NCBI GenBank assembly: GCA_963971535.1
Contig: OZ020589.1
Coordinates: 69,045,239 to 69,109,238, forward strand
Length of the DNA stretch: 64,000 bases
Direction of reading: 5' to 3'
From: Notolepis coatsorum
Taxonomy: Eukaryota; Chordata; Actinopteri; Aulopiformes; Paralepididae
The translations under genes and the position numbers were made by a program. The notes beneath the pieces were generated by a model, which saw nothing but the letters and a program-made list of their open reading frames with translations, had not been told where the DNA came from and did not search any database. This document shows, in pieces, positions 60,774 to 64,000 of the stretch; positions within the stretch are counted from its first letter, which is position 1, and every line of letters starts with the position of its first letter.

Positions 60774-62165
60774 TTATTGTTTGTTTAGCAGCCTGATGGC
60801 CTGGGGATAGAAGCTTCTTCTGAGTCTTTCTGTGCTCGCCTTAAGACTCCGGTATCGCTTGCCTGACCGCAGCAGTTCAAAGAGGTTGTTCGGGTGGCTC
60901 GAGTCCTTAATAATTCTCTTAGCCTTCCCCCTGCACCGCTTGTTGTAAATGTTCTGGAGGGTGGGAAGCCCCCCTCCAATTGTGCGTTCGGCTGAACGTG
61001 TCACTCTTTGTAGTCTGCTACGGTCTTGTGCAGTGCTATTCCCAAACCAGGAGGTGATGTTGCCAGTCAGGATGCTCTCTATTGTACATGAGTAGAAGTT
61101 CCTAAGGATCTTCTGACTGACTTGGAACTTCCTTAGGCGCCTGAGGAAGTAGAGGCGCTGTCGTGCCTTCTTCACAACACTGTCAATGTGTGTGGTCCAT
61201 GTCAAGTCCTCGGATATGTGGGCTCCGAGGTACTTGAAACTGTTCACTCTCTCAACCGGTGCCCCGTCGATGCTGAGGGGGCTGTAGTCCTTGACCCCCG
61301 ACCTCCTGAAGTCCACAATCATCTCTTTTGTTTTGCTGACGTTCAGGGAGAGGCAGTTCTCCTGACACCACTGTGACAGATTTTCTACCTCTTCCAGGTA
61401 GGCCCTCTCGTCGTTGGCAGAGATCAGGCCCACCACTACTGTGTCATCAGCAAATTTGATGATTGTGTTGTTGTTCCGCTGTGCCACGCAGTCATGTGTG
61501 TACAGGGAGTAGAGGAGGGGGCTCAGAACACAGCCCTGGGGGGCCCCTATGTTGAGCGTGATGGATGAGGAGGTGCAGTTGCCTGCTCTTACCACCTGGG
61601 GTCTGCCCGTCAGGAAGTCCAAGACCCACTGGCAGAGGTCATAGTTCAAGCCCAGGTCCCTGAGCTTGGCTATGAGTTTGGAGGGGACTATGGTATTGAA
61701 TGCTGAGCTGTAGTCGATGAACAGCATTCTCACATAGTTCCCCTGCCTCTTGTCCAGGTGTGATGCTGCTGTGTGCAGCACACGGGCTATGGCGTCCTCC
61801 GTGGACCTGTTGGGGCGATATGAAAATTGCAGGGGGTCCAGGTTGATGGGGAGGGAGGAACAGATGTAGCCCTTCACTAGCTTCTCAAAGCACTTCATGG
61901 CTATGGAGGTGAGGGCTACAGGGCGGTAGTCGTTGAGGCAAGCGGGCGTAGATTTTTTGGGTACAGGGATGATGGTGGACTTCTTCAGACAGGTGGGGAT
62001 GACAGCCTGTTCCAAGGACAGGTTGAAGATGTCAGTGAATACCGGGGCCAGTTGGTCGGCACAGACTTTTAGGACGCGGCCGGGGATGCCGTCCGGTCCT
62101 GCTGCCTTCCTGATATTCACTTTTTTAAAGATCCGTCTCACCTCATGCTCTGTTACCCTGAACAC
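60774..62165 (-). CDS. Rex1-like reverse transcriptase
   Basis: 463 codons, intact. It contains [80 protein letters not shown] and catalytic FADDTVVVG (about 236). A C-terminal signature [20 protein letters not shown] precedes the stop. The SSAFNT block is the one used to recognise Rex1 in fishes. It is nearly identical to 9194-10018 where they overlap. The upstream part of the same protein is in another frame (62153-62911) because of the poly-C run near 62190. Confidence 0.82.
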   Translation of the reverse strand: MFRVTEHEVRRIFKKVNIRKAAGPDGIPGRVLKVCADQLAPVFTDIFNLSLEQAVIPTCLKKSTIIPVPKKSTPACLNDYRPVALTSIAMKCFEKLVKGYICSSLPINLDPLQFSYRPNRSTEDAIARVLHTAASHLDKRQGNYVRMLFIDYSSAFNTIVPSKLIAKLRDLGLNYDLCQWVLDFLTGRPQVVRAGNCTSSSITLNIGAPQGCVLSPLLYSLYTHDCVAQRNNNTIIKFADDTVVVGLISANDERAYLEEVENLSQWCQENCLSLNVSKTKEMIVDFRRSGVKDYSPLSIDGAPVERVNSFKYLGAHISEDLTWTTHIDSVVKKARQRLYFLRRLRKFQVSQKILRNFYSCTIESILTGNITSWFGNSTAQDRSRLQRVTRSAERTIGGGLPTLQNIYNKRCRGKAKRIIKDSSHPNNLFELLRSGKRYRSLKASTERLRRSFYPQAIRLLNKQ

Positions 62166-62911
62166 TGAGTCTCCATCAGCAGACCCCCCCCCCCCCCCAT
62201 TGCCGTGGTTTGTAGGCTGGTGTTGTTATTCACAGCCTCAAACCTCGCATAGAAGGAGTTGAGATCATTTGCTAAGGATATGTCACTGTTCAGCTTGAGG
62301 GAGGTGCCTTTGTAATCTGCCATTGTTCTGAGGCCCTGCCACATGCCTCTAGAGTCAGCCTGTTCAAACTGAAGTTCAACTTTATCCCTGTAACGCCGTT
62401 TTGCCTCTATTACTGCTCTCCTGACGTTGTATCTTGCCGTCTTGTGTTCTTCCATGTTGCCTGTCACCAGGCCGGAGTTGTAGGCTGATGTGCGCACTTT
62501 CAGAGCCTCACGGACGGATTTATCTACCCAGGGCTTTTGATTTGGGTAGATTCTAATTGTGGTAGAGGGGATTGTTTCTTCTACCAGAGTACAGACAAAG
62601 TCAAGCACCGTTTCAGTGTATTCGTTAATATTGGCTGTGTTATCACGGAATACCCTCCAGTCTGTGCATTCAAGTGCAGCTTGCAGTGTCTCCTCTGACG
62701 TCACGGTCCAACGCTTAACCTCTCGCGAGACCACCGGCGTTCGCTTGAGACTTTGTTTATACTTTGGCAAAAGAAAAATGGCGGCGTGATCGGACTTACC
62801 GAATGGGCTAAGAGCCTGTGACTTGTACCCATTCTTAAATTGCGAGTATACATGGTCTAATATGTTCTCGCCTCTGGTGGGACAGGTCACATGCTGATAG
62901 AAATTCGGCAA
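62153..62911 (-). pseudogene. Rex1-like endonuclease C-terminus and linker
   Basis: Encodes TCPTRGENILDHVYS and PFGKSDHAAIFLLPKY, the SDH block of the AP-type endonuclease. A linker rich in Arg/Lys follows, and then VNNNTSLQ and a Gly run produced by the C run at 62186-62200, where the frame is lost. The N-terminal endonuclease is missing. Confidence 0.75.
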
Positions 62912-62914
62912 CTA

Positions 62915-63540
62915 TAGAAATTCATGCCCCTATCTCGTGTCCCTTTGTCGTTCTTCATAGTTGATCTGCTTTGAATCGGTTCAGGTCCCTTCTTTTCCTC
63001 CTCCCATCCTCCTCTCCTCGTCCTCGTCTCTCGGTTCTGGTCCACCTGCGCGCCCTCTCCATCCTCTGCGTCAGCGTAGGCCTAGGCCGTAGGCCTCTCT
63101 CCTTCCCCTCCCGGCACCTTCTATCCTCTCCGCGCCGCTTTTTCTGAATTTTCTTTATTTCTACATAGCTCCGATGCTTCATTGCCACCTCTGTTGGATT
63201 TTTCAGTGTTACATTGTATGCTCCGCATTGCTCCTAATCCAATCTGCGTGGTGGCCTGGTTAGCCTCTATGTTAGCTTGTAAGCTAGTTTGTATGTTAGC
63301 CTCTAGCTTCTCTGCATTGACATTCAGCGTCCCGCTAGCTTGTTCTACCTGTTGCATCATTGCCTCGTGTTGAGTCTTTTCCATCAGTGTATTTACTTCA
63401 TCTGGGGTTGCTTTTCTTTCATTTGTCTTCGTGTTCATTCTTCCTTCTTTCTTTTGTTCTAGAATCTTCACTTTTTATTTCGTTTTGAATATTTTACTTC
63501 CTTTTTTTTATATTCATTGACCGGGAGCTCTTTCATGTGG
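62915..63540. other. Unassigned sequence with a Gln/Glu-rich minus-strand frame
   Basis: A minus-strand frame (63471-63121, 116 codons) is rich in Glu, Asn and Gln with a helical look (HEAMMQQVEQASGTL, EANIQTSLQANIEANQAT). It resembles LINE ORF1-type coiled coils but lacks a diagnostic motif. A C/T-rich tract lies at 62985-63125. Confidence 0.35.
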
Positions 63541-63544
63541 CTGC

Positions 63545-64000
63545 TCAACAGAACATCGCAAACCGGAAGTCCCTCACGTCCTTCTTAAGCCCCTGCCACA
63601 CGAACTTCTGGGGAAACCAACCTGCTTCAAGGTTTCCTGCCGGGGTGGGACAGGCCTCAAAAGTGCGCCGTCGCCAGCCTTCGGGGACCAGCGGTCGAGG
63701 CTGTCCGGTGGAGAGGTCGCACAGCAGCGTCACACCAGAACCACCAACCGTGACGTCTTCCAGGTGTAAACTGGAATCGGAAGTCCTGAGGGCTTGGATC
63801 CCGTGGTCGGAGGCTTGTTCTGAGCCCATACTGACGTAGTCAAGGCCTAGCTGTACGACCCTGATGACAACCCTGGAGAGGCAGTCTGCGACCACGTTGG
63901 ACTTCTCGGTGATGTGCTGTATGTCCATAGTGTACTCAGAAATGTATGCAAGCTGGCGCTGTTGTCATGCAGACCACGGCTCCGCTACTTTCGACATAGA
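63545..64000 (-). pseudogene. Ty3/Gypsy pol fragment (end of RNase H, linker)
   Basis: The minus strand, entering from the right window edge, reads SKVAEPWSA, a stop, then QRQLAYISEYTMDIQHITEK and SNVVADCLSRVV. This is the end of Gypsy RNase H, followed by a linker with VQLGLDYVS and LCDLSTGQPRPLVPEGWRR and the start of the integrase zinc region (KFVWQGLKKDVRDF). The in-frame TGA shows decay. The rest is outside the window. Confidence 0.75.

Larger units (their letters stand above)
57390..62911 (-). mobile_element. Rex1/Babar-like LINE interrupted by an L2-like LINE
   Basis: The 3' end (57390-57735) and the body (60641-62911) match the copy at 8725-10033. The 5' end is truncated inside the endonuclease. 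The L2-like copy 57738-60640 sits in the 3' UTR at TTTAT/CAATAAATAT. A poly-C run at 62186-62200 causes a frameshift between the two ORF segments. Confidence 0.85.

Overview
This is eukaryotic, intron-bearing, repeat-saturated DNA, almost certainly from a teleost fish. The evidence is Rex1-like, L2-like, L1-like and I-like LINE fragments, a DIRS-type tyrosine-recombinase element, BEL/Pao and Ty3/Gypsy LTR elements, many hAT-like and TTAA-flanked MITEs, tRNA-derived SINEs, and long CA, TC, AAT, CAAA and CGCA microsatellites. There are no operons, ribosome binding sites or CRISPR arrays. Nearly all of the window is transposon, often several insertions deep, and many insertions can be dated relative to each other from exact target-site duplications (TSDs).

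The one clear host locus is a minus-strand gene of the high-affinity choline transporter family (SLC5A7/CHT1-like). Seven exons lie in correct order at 44586-44472, 36346-36194, 35116-34976, 33566-33423, 21719-21563, 20006-19787 and 12068-11613. Introns are inflated to as much as 12 kb by transposons. Three exons carry indels that break the frame, and the last exon stops without the usual cytoplasmic tail. Long transposon ORFs in the same window are intact, so this looks like a decayed paralogue rather than random base-calling error. The first exon was not found. A second host-like locus is a RING-finger first exon (32243-32073, minus), possibly joined to a 20-residue-repeat exon near 28.9-28.65 kb.

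Layout: 1-1.7 kb DIRS right half; 1.7-3.1 kb LINE 3' end; 3.1-4.3 kb remnant of a Gmr1-like Gypsy leader and gag start; 4.6-11.5 kb L1 and I-like LINE wreckage holding a 33-bp minisatellite, an L1 with TSD, a hAT with TSD and a Rex1-like copy; 11.6-21.7 kb transporter exons around a four-deep nest (hAT 12131-19311, LTR element 12457-18615, hAT 15199-16269, MITE 15386-15554); 21.9-24.1 kb a satellite-like array of LINE tails and a 1-kb 9-bp minisatellite; 24.1-36.4 kb LINE, SINE and MITE mixture with transporter and RING exons; 37.9-43.8 kb a very young internally deleted BEL/Pao element; 44.7-54.1 kb a Gmr1-like Gypsy with SCAN-related capsid and no pol, whose gag is split by a second, minus-strand Gypsy (46139-50756); 54.1-57.4 kb MITEs and a hAT; 57.4-62.9 kb a Rex1-like LINE interrupted by an L2-like LINE; 63.5-64 kb a Gypsy pol fragment at the right edge.

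The transposon genes do not form a pathway. What unites the window is nested insertion, tandem amplification of retrotransposon ends, and non-autonomous LTR elements that kept only part of their coding capacity. All family names come from motif recognition by eye; no database search or alignment was run.
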